From Hinthialibacter sp964556895 (GTDB lineage Bacteria > Hinthialibacterota > Hinthialibacteria > Hinthialibacterales > Hinthialibacteraceae): a stretch of DNA of 64,000 bases. The DNA lies in contig CAZKYC010000004.1 in the NCBI GenBank assembly GCA_964556895.1, positions 1-64,000 of the forward strand, written 5' to 3'. Every line of letters begins with the position of its first letter. Position 1 is the first letter of the stretch. Of this stretch, positions 1-7,572 are shown in pieces. Under the pieces are notes generated by a model. That model saw nothing but the letters and a program-made list of their open reading frames with translations, was not told the origin of the DNA and searched no databases. The position numbers and the translations under genes are program-made.

Positions 1-150
1 TAGTAAGAGTGCAGGGAATAGAGGGTGGGTTCTTAACCCACCCGATTCAGCTGATCCCTCTTGTTCGCTTACGGCGAACTTCCCCTCTTAAAAAGGGGGG
101 CTAGAGCTACCATTAGTAAAAGTGCAGGGAATTGAAGGTGGGTTCTTAAC
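1..150. repeat. Imperfect 37-bp direct repeat flanking a family A element
   Basis: The stretch at 1-37 recurs at 114-150 with 34 of 37 bases identical. Each copy holds AGTGCAGGGAAT followed by GGTGGGTTCTTAAC. Between them lies a family A double hairpin (53-101). The second copy ends at the first base of the rng stop codon (150-152), so the repeat unit abuts the gene. The layout resembles the 166-bp tandem array at 48711-49168, where each unit also carries one family A element. No gene is visible in 1-149; the array may continue to the left of the window. Confidence 0.75.
53..101 (+). repeat. Family A double-hairpin element, copy 1
   Basis: It starts GATCCCTCTTG, followed by a small hairpin (TTCGC/GCGAA) and a larger one (CCCCTCTT/AAGGGGGG). 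It has the same order and orientation as the copies at 20296, 20945, 30358, 39419, 42116 and the three in the array at 48771-49151. No coding potential. Confidence 0.7.
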
Positions 151-1838
151 TATTTCGTCAACGCGAGCAGCGGCAGGCGGCCTGAGCCTTTGCAATGGGC
201 GCAGGTATAGGTCAGCCGTTTGGTGAGACTGCGCCCCGAGCGCTGGCGGGTGATCTGGACCAGCCCCAGGTCGGTGAATTGCTGCAGGTCGGTGGGCGTC
301 CGGTCTTTGGCGAGTTCGCGCTCAATGGTTTTGAAGACGCGGTCTTGATTTCGCTTGAGGCGCATGTCAATAAAATCGACGATGATGATTCCGCCCAACT
401 GGCGCAGGCGCATCTGGCGCGCCACTTCGACCGCCGCCTGTTGGTTGGTCTCGGCGATCATGGTTTCAAGATTTTTGCCGCTGACATTCTTGCCTGAGTT
501 GACGTCGATGGCGGTCAACGTCTCCATCTCTTCGATGATGATATACCCGCCGCAGTCAAGATAAACGATGTTGCTAAATAGATGGTCGATGTCTTTGGCG
601 AGGCCGTAGGTTTTCCAGATCGACTGCGAGCCGTCTTCATAAAAGCGAATAAAGTCATTGGGGTCGCGGCGCGGCGAGACCAGCTTCATCGACTGGGTGA
701 TGCGATATTTGAGGCGTGGGTGATACAACACCACTTCGTCAGTGTCGGTCGAGAAATGGTCGCGCAACACCCGCTCAAACAAATCGAGCTCGCGGTGGAT
801 GCACTTCGGCTTCGAGCCTGATTCAAACTCGTTTTGCAGTTCTTTCCAACTGCGGGTGAGGTACTGTAGGTCTTGGCGAATTTCTTTGGCGCTGTGGCCG
901 CCCGCGGCGGTTCGAAAGATGAGGCCGCCGTCGGCCCCGATTTCTTGTTCGGCGAGTTCATAGAGCGCCTTGCGTTCTTTGTCGACCAGCTGGCGCGACA
1001 TCCGCACCACCGAGGTGTAAGGCATGTAGATCAAAAAGCGCCCGGGCAGCGAGATCTTTGAGGTCAGCGAAGGCCCCTTGTCGCCGATGGCTTCTTTGGC
1101 CATCTGGACCAACACCTTATCGCCGGGGCGCAGCGCGTCTTCAATTTTGTCGATGCGTTTCCGCCCGCCGCTTTGGCGCTTTTTATACACCTCAGGGCCC
1201 ATTTCTTGAAAACTGAGAAAGCCCTCTTTGTCGAGGCCGATGTCGACAAAGGCCGCCTGAAGCGCGGGCACCACCTTTGACACCACGCCGCGATAGATGC
1301 TGCCCGCAGAGCCGCGGTCGACGCGTTGGTCTTCTTCGATCCAAAAGTCGGTCACGGTTCCATCTTCGCTGATGGCGGCGATGCTGTAAGACGACTCTTC
1401 GGCGAAGATCATTCGGCTAAGAGGTTTTTTCGTGGACGCCGAGCGTTTTGGCGCCCGTTGTTGGGATGTTCGTTTTGATGAAGATTGAGCCGAACTCTTT
1501 TGTCTCGATTTTTGTTGGCTCTGTCTTTCTGTTTGCTTTGGCGATGATTGTCTACGCGATGACAAACGACGCGTAGATTTGGTCTTGCTTTCTGTTTTTT
1601 GTTTGGCTTGAGAGGGCGGCGGGCTGGTTGTCGCCCGCTCAGCCGTCTGGTTTTGGGATGCGCTGGCCGGACGTTTTCGCCCGGCGCCGCCGCGCCGCCC
1701 GCGCCGGGTCGGACGCTTTTTGGCGGTTTCTTCGCCTGACCCAGTCGAAGCCTGGTCTGAGCGCTCTGGGTTTTGACTTTGATTTTGTGATTTGTTGGTT
1801 GTTTTTGTTCGGGTGGTTTTTTTGGATGTGGTTTTCAT
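150..1838 (-). CDS. rng: Ribonuclease E/G family endoribonuclease, short C-terminus
   Basis: Single-strand-specific endoribonuclease for rRNA maturation and mRNA turnover. The first ~140 residues are a Lys/Arg/Ser/Gln-rich low-complexity extension, probably disordered and RNA-binding. An S1 domain follows, then the catalytic core with both metal-binding aspartates in TAIDVNSGKN and IIIVDFIDMR. The Zn-link CAHC is seen in TCAHCKGSGR. The protein stops only about 9 residues after the Zn-link, so the ~75-residue small domain used for tetramer assembly in E. coli RNase G/E is missing. The stop codon abuts a direct repeat at 114-150, so truncation by repeat insertion is possible. It is last in the miaA-hfq-hflX-rng series, 12 bases after hflX. 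Family assignment is firm; oligomeric state is inference. Confidence 0.95.
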   Translation of the reverse strand: MKTTSKKTTRTKTTNKSQNQSQNPERSDQASTGSGEETAKKRPTRRGRRGGAGRKRPASASQNQTAERATTSPPPSQAKQKTESKTKSTRRLSSRRQSSPKQTERQSQQKSRQKSSAQSSSKRTSQQRAPKRSASTKKPLSRMIFAEESSYSIAAISEDGTVTDFWIEEDQRVDRGSAGSIYRGVVSKVVPALQAAFVDIGLDKEGFLSFQEMGPEVYKKRQSGGRKRIDKIEDALRPGDKVLVQMAKEAIGDKGPSLTSKISLPGRFLIYMPYTSVVRMSRQLVDKERKALYELAEQEIGADGGLIFRTAAGGHSAKEIRQDLQYLTRSWKELQNEFESGSKPKCIHRELDLFERVLRDHFSTDTDEVVLYHPRLKYRITQSMKLVSPRRDPNDFIRFYEDGSQSIWKTYGLAKDIDHLFSNIVYLDCGGYIIIEEMETLTAIDVNSGKNVSGKNLETMIAETNQQAAVEVARQMRLRQLGGIIIVDFIDMRLKRNQDRVFKTIERELAKDRTPTDLQQFTDLGLVQITRQRSGRSLTKRLTYTCAHCKGSGRLPLLALTK

Positions 1839-1850
1839 AAGGGTAGTGTA

Positions 1851-2975
1851 CTACGAATTCAACAATTCGTTGGCAAAATCTTCTTTCGTTTCTTGTGATG
1901 GGTGTGGGTCTTGTTTCGCATGTAGCAACAACCGCGCAACAGCGGTTTGTAATTCGAGCATGTCATCGTTCAACGCCGAACAGCGCACGCTGGGGCCGAC
2001 CTGGTGTTCGAGCTCGCGCAGGTTGAGTTCGTCTTCGACTAAATCAATCTTGTTAAACACGGTCAGTTGAGGTTTGGCGCCGCAGCCCAATCCGTTCAAC
2101 ACTTCATACACGGCGTGAAGCTGGTCTTCGATAAACGGCGACGAGGCGTCAGCGACATGAAGCAGCATATCGGCTTCTTCGACTACTTCGAGCGTCGCGC
2201 GAAACGCCGCTAGCAGCGGTTTTGGCAGGTCAGAGATAAAGCCGACCGTGTCAGAGATCAGCGCCCGGCGCCCATCGGGTAGGCGCAGGCGCCGCGTGGT
2301 GGTGTCGACGGTTGAGAACAGCTGGTTTTTGGCGAGCACTTCGGCCGCGGTCATGCGGTTGAGCAGGGTCGATTTGCCCGCGTTGGTGTAGCCGACCAAA
2401 ACAATGGTCGGCAGCCCGTCGCGCTGGCGCGACTTTCGCTGCAACCGGCGTGCGGCGCGCACTTTCTCCCACTCTTTGCGCAGCCGCGAGATCCGCTGGT
2501 CGATTCGCCGCCGGTCGATCTCAAGTTGGGTCTCGCCGGGGCCGCGCGTACCGATGCCGCCGCCCAGGCGGGAGAGATCGACCCCGCGCCCCGCCAAGCG
2601 TGGACGCAAGTACCGTAGCTGCGCCAACTCGACTTGAATCTTGCCGTCGCGGCTTTGGGCGTGTTGAGCGAAGATGTCGAGAATTAGTTCTGTGCGGTCG
2701 ACGATACGGCGATCTAGTTTCTTTTCGATGTTGCGCTGTTGCACCGGCGACAGGTCTTGGTTAAACAACACCACATCAATCGAGTTGGTCGACACCCGTT
2801 CTTTGACTTCCTGCAGCTTGCCGCTGCCGATATACGTCGCCGGGTTAATTGACTTGGGGAACTGGCAACACTGTTCGACGACTTCGGCGCCTGCGGTGTC
2901 GGCCAGGCGTTCGAGTTCCTGGTCGCGATAGTCTGCCGCGTGACGGTCAACCGGTGAAGGGTGAACTGCTACCAA
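1851..2975 (-). CDS. hflX: GTPase HflX
   Basis: Ribosome-associated GTPase that splits or rescues stalled 50S/70S particles. The N-terminal HflX domain carries the family glycine-rich stretch (GGGIGTRGPGETQLE), then a Gln/Arg-rich helical region, then a G domain with the P-loop GYTNAGKST, the switch DTVGF and the specificity motif NKID. At 374 residues it is shorter than many homologues (~420). The start is uncertain: the listed TTG at 2975 has no clear Shine-Dalgarno. The upstream codons read HERALLVAV, a typical HflX beginning, without an ATG in that frame. An ATG at 2990 lies one frame off and would give MNAR before a stop. A non-ATG start or a single-base indel are both possible. It sits downstream of hfq, as in many Proteobacteria. 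Confidence 0.93.
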   Translation of the reverse strand: MVAVHPSPVDRHAADYRDQELERLADTAGAEVVEQCCQFPKSINPATYIGSGKLQEVKERVSTNSIDVVLFNQDLSPVQQRNIEKKLDRRIVDRTELILDIFAQHAQSRDGKIQVELAQLRYLRPRLAGRGVDLSRLGGGIGTRGPGETQLEIDRRRIDQRISRLRKEWEKVRAARRLQRKSRQRDGLPTIVLVGYTNAGKSTLLNRMTAAEVLAKNQLFSTVDTTTRRLRLPDGRRALISDTVGFISDLPKPLLAAFRATLEVVEEADMLLHVADASSPFIEDQLHAVYEVLNGLGCGAKPQLTVFNKIDLVEDELNLRELEHQVGPSVRCSALNDDMLELQTAVARLLLHAKQDPHPSQETKEDFANELLNS

Positions 2976-3058
2976 CAGCGCGCGTTCATGTTTAAGTTTT
3001 TGAGTAGAAGATTTGGGTGATGTTCTGACGATGGATGTAACCTCTAGGTACGGCTAAT

Positions 3059-3084
3059 GGAGGCCGGCCCAGCGGTCGGCCTCC
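3059..3084 (-). other. Hairpin between hfq and hflX
   Basis: An 8-bp perfect stem GGAGGCCG/CGGCCTCC with a 10-base loop lies 24 bases past the hfq stop. No T-run follows on either strand, so an intrinsic terminator is unlikely. RNA processing, or stabilisation of the hfq 3' end within the operon, is more plausible. Confidence 0.45.
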
Positions 3085-3107
3085 ACTCCGTTTCGATTTG
3101 AGGCGCC

Positions 3108-3368
3108 CTATTTTCCGGGAGGGCGCTCCATTTGGTTCCAGCGAACACGGCTGTGTCCGGCTGGGGTGACAGTGGCGATGGCGTGTTTGTAGATGAGATA
3201 TTGTTCTTCGCGTTCATCGTTTAACAAGATGATGGTAAAACTATCAAAGGCTGAGATTTTTCCATGAAGATCAGAGCCGTCAACAAGATGAATATCGAGT
3301 GAGATACGCTCACGCCGCGCCTGGTTCAGAAAACTGTCCTGAATGTTCATTACGCTTTTGACTACCAT
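3108..3368 (-). CDS. hfq: RNA-binding protein Hfq
   Basis: Sm-like hexameric RNA chaperone for small-RNA and mRNA pairing. The Sm1 motif is visible (NIQDSFLNQARRERI through HLVDGSDLHGKISAFDSF), as is Sm2 as YKHAIATVTP (family consensus YKHAIST). I choose the ATG at 3368 (MVVKSVMNIQD, 86 residues) because a strong GAAGGGGG Shine-Dalgarno lies 8-9 bases upstream. A longer TTG start at 3386 would put that site inside the gene. A short C-terminal tail rich in Arg and Pro follows the Sm fold. The location between miaA and hflX is the classic hfq context, which supports the call. Confidence 0.95.
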   Translation of the reverse strand: MVVKSVMNIQDSFLNQARRERISLDIHLVDGSDLHGKISAFDSFTIILLNDEREEQYLIYKHAIATVTPAGHSRVRWNQMERPPGK

Positions 3369-3436
3369 AACAAAAACCCCCTTCAACGGCCGGGCAAAAC
3401 AGATTGTAAGTACCTACAGAAACTTCATCTTACATT

Positions 3437-4414
3437 TTAACCGCGATTATTCCAGAGTTTCAAGCATTGATTTCGTTTTTCTTCGAGCGGCTCGCCTTCG
3501 CGCCATTCGACCCAGTTGACCTCCATCTGGCGGCGAAACCAGGTCATTTGTCGTTTAGAGTATCGCCGGGTACCCTGAATTGTCATCTCAACCGACTCGT
3601 CGAGGCTGATTTTGTCTTTTAGATACAGCGCGCATTCCTTATACCCCAGCCCCTGCATGGCGGTGTAGCTCTCATCGCAGCCCAAATCGAGCAGCTGGCG
3701 GGTTTCGTCAATCAGCCCGTTATCGTACATCCAGCGCGTTCGTTGTAAGACGCGGGCGCGGAGTTGGTCACGTTGACGCAGGATACCGACAACGAGCGTT
3801 TTGTCGATCCATGGCTTGAGCTGTTGGCGGGCGCGCAGGCGGCTCACCGGTTCGCCGGTCAATTGGATCAATTCCAACGCGCGGGCGATGCGGCGGGCGT
3901 CGTTGGGGTGAATCGGCGCTGCGGTCTCAGGGTCAAGAGCGGCCAATTCGGCGTGCAGCGCGTCGGCGCCTTCGCGGTCGATTCGGTATTGGATGACCTC
4001 GCGAATGGCCGGGTCGGGCTCTGGCGCCTCAAAAAAGCCTTCTAACAGGGCGCGGTAATACAGCCCGGTCCCGCCGCACAGCACCAGCGGTTGGTTGGTT
4101 GCGTCGGCGCGTTCGACGATTGGCTCAACCGCCTCGGCGTAGCGGGCAGCGTTAAATTTTTCTGTTGGCGAGACGATGTCGATGCCGTGATGGACTACCC
4201 GGGCCTGTTGTTCAGCGGTTGGTTTGGCTGAACCGACGTCGAGACCGCGATAGACCTGAATGGCGTCGACGCAAAGTATCTCGGCCCCGATGTGTTGGGC
4301 CAGTTCGATCGCCAGGTCGGTTTTTCCTGACGCGGTCGGGCCGACCACCGCCAAAAACAGCGGCGGCCCACAAGCCGTGTGTTGATTGGAGATTGGATGG
4401 CTGGTATCCTGCAT
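3437..4414 (-). CDS. miaA: tRNA dimethylallyltransferase
   Basis: Transfers the dimethylallyl group to N6 of adenosine 37 in tRNAs reading UNN codons. The P-loop GPTASGKT is at residues 25-32. The family motifs CVDAIQVYRGLDVGSAKPT, LCGGTGLYYRALLEG and YSKRQMTWFRRQ (tRNA-contacting region) follow in order. The length of 325 residues is normal. It is first in the minus-strand series miaA-hfq-hflX-rng, with a 68-base gap to the chosen hfq start. The ATG at 4414 has no strong ribosome site. Confidence 0.96.
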   Translation of the reverse strand: MQDTSHPISNQHTACGPPLFLAVVGPTASGKTDLAIELAQHIGAEILCVDAIQVYRGLDVGSAKPTAEQQARVVHHGIDIVSPTEKFNAARYAEAVEPIVERADATNQPLVLCGGTGLYYRALLEGFFEAPEPDPAIREVIQYRIDREGADALHAELAALDPETAAPIHPNDARRIARALELIQLTGEPVSRLRARQQLKPWIDKTLVVGILRQRDQLRARVLQRTRWMYDNGLIDETRQLLDLGCDESYTAMQGLGYKECALYLKDKISLDESVEMTIQGTRRYSKRQMTWFRRQMEVNWVEWREGEPLEEKRNQCLKLWNNRG

Positions 4415-4560
4415 ACGTTACGATATGCTCAAAGCGCAATATAAAAATTGGCAGCCAACACGAACGTCATCACGCCCTGGCTTTTCACTGCTGACAGTAT
4501 ACCGACGACGCCCCGCGATGAGAATCCATCGCCAAATGCGCCGCATGATGGAGACGGCCT

Positions 4561-5361
4561 GTGTCGCCAGTCTTAACGGTTGAACCAAAACCAGACTTAC
4601 AAGCCCAGACCCGCCAGGCCGCTGTCGACGCGGGCGTTAGCCTTGAGCGGTTGCCTCGCCATGTGGCGATTATCATGGACGGCAACGGCCGTTGGGCGCG
4701 CTCGATGCGCCGTCCGCGCATTGAAGGCCACCGCGCCGGCATCAAATCCGTGCGCGAAATTGTCAGAACCTGTCGCCGGCTTGAGGTCCCCTACCTGACA
4801 CTGTACGCCTTCTCTGCCGAAAATTGGAAGCGCCCCACCGCCGAAGTCAATGCGTTGATGTTTCTTTTGTGTAACTTTCTGCGCCGTGAAATTCGTGAGA
4901 TGAAAGAAAACGGCATCCAACTTCAGGCGATTGGCCGCTTGCATGAGCTGCCCGGCCCGGTCCAACGAGCGCTCAACTACGCCATCAAAGAAACCGAGAG
5001 CGGCGACAAGTTACGCCTGACCTTAGCGCTGTCGTATGGCGGGCGCCTCGAAATTGTCGACGCGGTCAAATCGGTCGCCCAAAAAGTCAAAGACGGCGCC
5101 CTCTCAATCGACGACATAACGACCGAGCAGTTTTCAAACGAACTCAATACCGCAGGCACGCCCGACCCGGACCTCTTGATCAGAACCAGCGGCGAGATGC
5201 GAGTGTCAAATTTTTTGTTGTGGCAAATCGCCTATGCGGAAATCTGGATCACCCAGACCTTGTGGCCTGACTTTGGCCCCAACCCGCTATTTGAATCGCT
5301 CAAAGATTTTCAGGGACGCCAACGCCGCTTTGGGGGCGTTGATATTGACGGGGCGTTGTAA
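4561..5361 (+). CDS. uppS: Isoprenyl transferase (undecaprenyl diphosphate synthase)
   Basis: Cis-prenyltransferase making the C55 lipid carrier for peptidoglycan and surface polysaccharides from FPP and IPP. The catalytic motif HVAIIMDGNGRWA with its Asp is near residues 33-45. Substrate-binding YAFSAENWKRP and the C-terminal PDPDLLIRTSGEMRVSNFLLWQ and AYAE motifs are intact. The start is the GTG at 4561, with GGAG seven bases upstream. It is transcribed divergently from miaA and followed after 54 bases by cdsA, a conserved envelope-lipid gene pair (uppS-cdsA). Confidence 0.96.
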   Translation: MSPVLTVEPKPDLQAQTRQAAVDAGVSLERLPRHVAIIMDGNGRWARSMRRPRIEGHRAGIKSVREIVRTCRRLEVPYLTLYAFSAENWKRPTAEVNALMFLLCNFLRREIREMKENGIQLQAIGRLHELPGPVQRALNYAIKETESGDKLRLTLALSYGGRLEIVDAVKSVAQKVKDGALSIDDITTEQFSNELNTAGTPDPDLLIRTSGEMRVSNFLLWQIAYAEIWITQTLWPDFGPNPLFESLKDFQGRQRRFGGVDIDGAL

Positions 5362-5415
5362 GAAAAGTACCTTCCATACGATTCATTTTTCGCGAATTGA
5401 TTGCGGTCGTTGGCC

Positions 5416-6237
5416 ATGAACCTGAGACGCATATTCACCGGGCTTCTGTTTATACCGGTCTTTTTCACCGGAATCGTATGGCAATACGGCGAGTGGTTCA
5501 CCGCGGCCGTGGTGTTCTTCTTTTTTATCGTCGGGCGGGTTGAGTTATACGCGCTTTATAACGCCAAACTTTGCCCCAACATCTCTGTGTTGCAGATCGC
5601 CATGGCGATACTGTTTTTTATCGCCAGCATTCTTCAACCCATCTGGGTCATCCCCATCGGCCTTCTCTTTTTCTGGGGGTCGTCAATTCTCACCATTCGT
5701 CATTCGCTTCAAGGCTGCCGCAACGAGTTCGCCGTCCATGGCCTGACGCTACTCTACCTGCTGGGCCCCTTGGCGACACTGCCCTATTTGAGAAGTCTCG
5801 AAAACGGCCCGGCGTTTCTCTTCTACTTATTGACGGTCGCTTGTTTTACTGACACGGGCGCCTACTTTGGCGGAAAACTCTTGGGCCGCTCCAAACTCGC
5901 TCCGACCCTAAGCCCGCGAAAAACCTGGGAAGGCGCAGCCAGCGGCGCGCTAGTGTCGGTCGCGGTGATTGTTTTGTCTGGATATATCCACAGCAAATAC
6001 TGGGGGCGGACGCTGTGGTTTGACCAGCCCAACCTTTATACCGAATTAATTATTGTAACAATCGGCCTTTCGATGATCGGACAGATCGGCGACTTGTTTG
6101 AATCAGCCATCAAGCGTGACTGCGGCGCCAAAGACTCTGGCGTCAGCCATACCGGACACGGCGGCTGTCTTGATATGATCGACGGCTTTCTGTGGATCGG
6201 CCCCGCCCTGGTCGCCTACGCCATCTGGCGCGGGTGA
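5416..6237 (+). CDS. cdsA: Phosphatidate cytidylyltransferase
   Basis: Makes CDP-diacylglycerol from phosphatidate and CTP in the inner membrane. About eight hydrophobic segments precede the C-terminal CDP-alcohol signature: SAIKRDCGAKDSG, then GHGG and LDMIDG. The usual form of the last element is LDRIDS, so the Arg and Ser are replaced by Met and Gly while both Asp residues remain. The start is the ATG at 5416 (MNLRRIFTGLL); a TTG at 5401 is less likely. It follows uppS and probably shares its transcript. Confidence 0.92.
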   Translation: MNLRRIFTGLLFIPVFFTGIVWQYGEWFTAAVVFFFFIVGRVELYALYNAKLCPNISVLQIAMAILFFIASILQPIWVIPIGLLFFWGSSILTIRHSLQGCRNEFAVHGLTLLYLLGPLATLPYLRSLENGPAFLFYLLTVACFTDTGAYFGGKLLGRSKLAPTLSPRKTWEGAASGALVSVAVIVLSGYIHSKYWGRTLWFDQPNLYTELIIVTIGLSMIGQIGDLFESAIKRDCGAKDSGVSHTGHGGCLDMIDGFLWIGPALVAYAIWRG

Positions 6238-6337
6238 AACAAAGTCTGTGGTGTTATGTCTTTCTGAAGCGCCTTTCCATTCCATTTATTATTGACAACG
6301 CCAATTCTTGAGGAAATCTGGGCGGCAAAGAATTCAA

Positions 6338-6361
6338 GGTGCGGCTCCGCCTTTTTGCACA
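6338..6361 (+). repeat. Family C palindrome core, partial copy
   Basis: The stretch GTGCGGCTCCGCC followed by TTTTTGCAC matches the core of the larger palindrome at 46921-46995. It can form a GTGC/GCAC stem. It lies downstream of cdsA and just before the terminator of the convergent pseudopilin gene. Confidence 0.6.
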
Positions 6362-6363
6362 AC

Positions 6364-6393
6364 AAAAAAACGAGGCGCGTTGTGGGCGCCTCG
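6364..6393 (-). terminator. Intrinsic terminator of the pseudopilin gene
   Basis: Perfect 8-bp stem CGAGGCGC/GCGCCTCG with a 7-base loop, followed on the minus strand by a run of seven T (A-run at 6364-6370). It lies 30 bases beyond the stop of the gene at 6423-7190. Confidence 0.9.
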
Positions 6394-6422
6394 CTCTTAC
6401 GGTGGTTGTGTGGGTTTATTAC

Positions 6423-7190
6423 TTACTGGAAGTTGGTGATATCATCTTCGCCTGACAACGTTTCCCAATCCTGGTCATCGGTGCGGGCGACGTCTTCCTT
6501 GTCAAAGAAACCATCTTCATCGTTGTCTTCTTTGTCCGAATCAATCATTGAACCGATTCCGCTTTCCAATTGACCTGGGTCGCCAGTACGGCCATCGGGG
6601 CCAAATGAAATCAATTGAAACGAGGTCGGTTTGTAGGGGCGAAAGCGCTTTCCGTCGCGCGTCTCATAAGCGCAGGGCGCTTCTAGAGAACGGCTGGTGT
6701 TGCCGCGGCGAAAATCTTTGCGGCCGCCCGGGTTATAGTCATCGCTGCTGATGTAATAGATTGGGCGGTTCCAGGCGTCTACAAAGATGAATTCTTCGTC
6801 TAATTGCGCCACAAGGCCCTCCGCTGGAACACCCGCGGAATTCAAGGCGCTGCGCAAAAAATCAGAAGCGGACGGATTGGCTTCATCAGCATACAAATCT
6901 TCGCCGCGTTTATACCGACGAATTTCATCGGCATCTGGTTCGTACGGCGTCTTGGCCTGTTCGGTCAGCGCGATAAACAATCCCTGAAGATCAAAACTGG
7001 GAGGATATTGGCCGAAGTCGTTCTTGTACGCAGCCAGCGCATATTCTAGGCTGCTGATCAACGCCTTGGTTTTGGCAACCTTGGCCCGCTCTAAGTTTTG
7101 ACGGACATTGGGTACGAGAATCGCCGCCAGAATACCGATGATGGCGACGACCACTAGAAGTTCAACAAGCGTGAAGCCTTTTTTTTTCAT
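6423..7190 (-). CDS. Type II secretion/type IV pilin-like pseudopilin (GspG-like)
   Basis: Prepilin-type protein: a short basic leader MKKKG, cleavage before FTLVELLVVVAIIGILAAI, then an amphipathic N-terminal helix. The following ALISSLEYALAAYKNDFGQYPPS stretch is typical of GspG-type major pseudopilins. The C-terminal part has an acidic Asp/Glu-rich segment (SDKEDNDEDGFFDKEDVA) that resembles a calcium loop, as in GspG. At 255 residues it is longer than GspG (~140). It is monocistronic with its own strong promoter (7232-7260) and terminator (6364-6393). No other secretion genes are adjacent, so it may serve as a minor pseudopilin of a system encoded elsewhere. Confidence 0.85.
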   Translation of the reverse strand: MKKKGFTLVELLVVVAIIGILAAILVPNVRQNLERAKVAKTKALISSLEYALAAYKNDFGQYPPSFDLQGLFIALTEQAKTPYEPDADEIRRYKRGEDLYADEANPSASDFLRSALNSAGVPAEGLVAQLDEEFIFVDAWNRPIYYISSDDYNPGGRKDFRRGNTSRSLEAPCAYETRDGKRFRPYKPTSFQLISFGPDGRTGDPGQLESGIGSMIDSDKEDNDEDGFFDKEDVARTDDQDWETLSGEDDITNFQ

Positions 7191-7231
7191 TGGTTTGGTT
7201 TCCCCGGGGAAAAATGTGGTTCCATAAATTG

Positions 7232-7260
7232 AATATAAGGTTTTCGCCCTATAATGTCAA
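7232..7260 (-). promoter_or_regulatory. Sigma-70-type promoter of the pseudopilin gene
   Basis: On the minus strand: perfect -35 TTGACA (7255-7260), 17-base spacer, -10 TATATT (7232-7237). The start codon lies 42 bases downstream, preceded by GGGGAAA. Confidence 0.8.
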
Positions 7261-7307
7261 CTTACTGCCTTCGACTGCTGAGCAGGATATGCTATTCTGG
7301 CGGTTCT

Positions 7308-7572
7308 GTATAAATTGTGAGCAGGCTGTGGCTTTGTTTTATAGATTGTGAATACATTCGGTGTTTTTTTCTTTCTACGGGTTTTATCCACATTTCTTTT
7401 TTTTCGTTCACAGCCTTGGTCTAGAATACTCACAAGAGATAATAATTTTTTCTCTCTTGATTGATTAGACTTAAAAACTTATACAAGTAATTCAGAGGCA
7501 TAGTAATAATAGTAATAATAAAGATATAGATATAGTATTTATTCCCTTATTTATATAGATGAGGATTAACCA
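7308..7572 (+). other. Candidate replication origin (oriC) with DnaA box and DnaA-trio-like triplets
   Basis: AT-rich intergenic stretch upstream of dnaN. A perfect DnaA box TTATCCACA is at 7384-7392. Near-matches are on the minus strand at 7347-7355 (reads GTATTCACA) and on the plus strand at 7479-7487 (TTATACAAG). Thirteen bases after the last, 7501-7521 is seven consecutive TAG/TAA triplets, the pattern of the DnaA-trio single-strand element of bacterial unwinding regions. A pure A/T-rich tail then runs to the dnaN ribosome site (GAGG, 7563-7566). The neighbours dnaN, rsmG and parAB are typical of origins. The signals are visible; the function is inferred. Confidence 0.7.
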
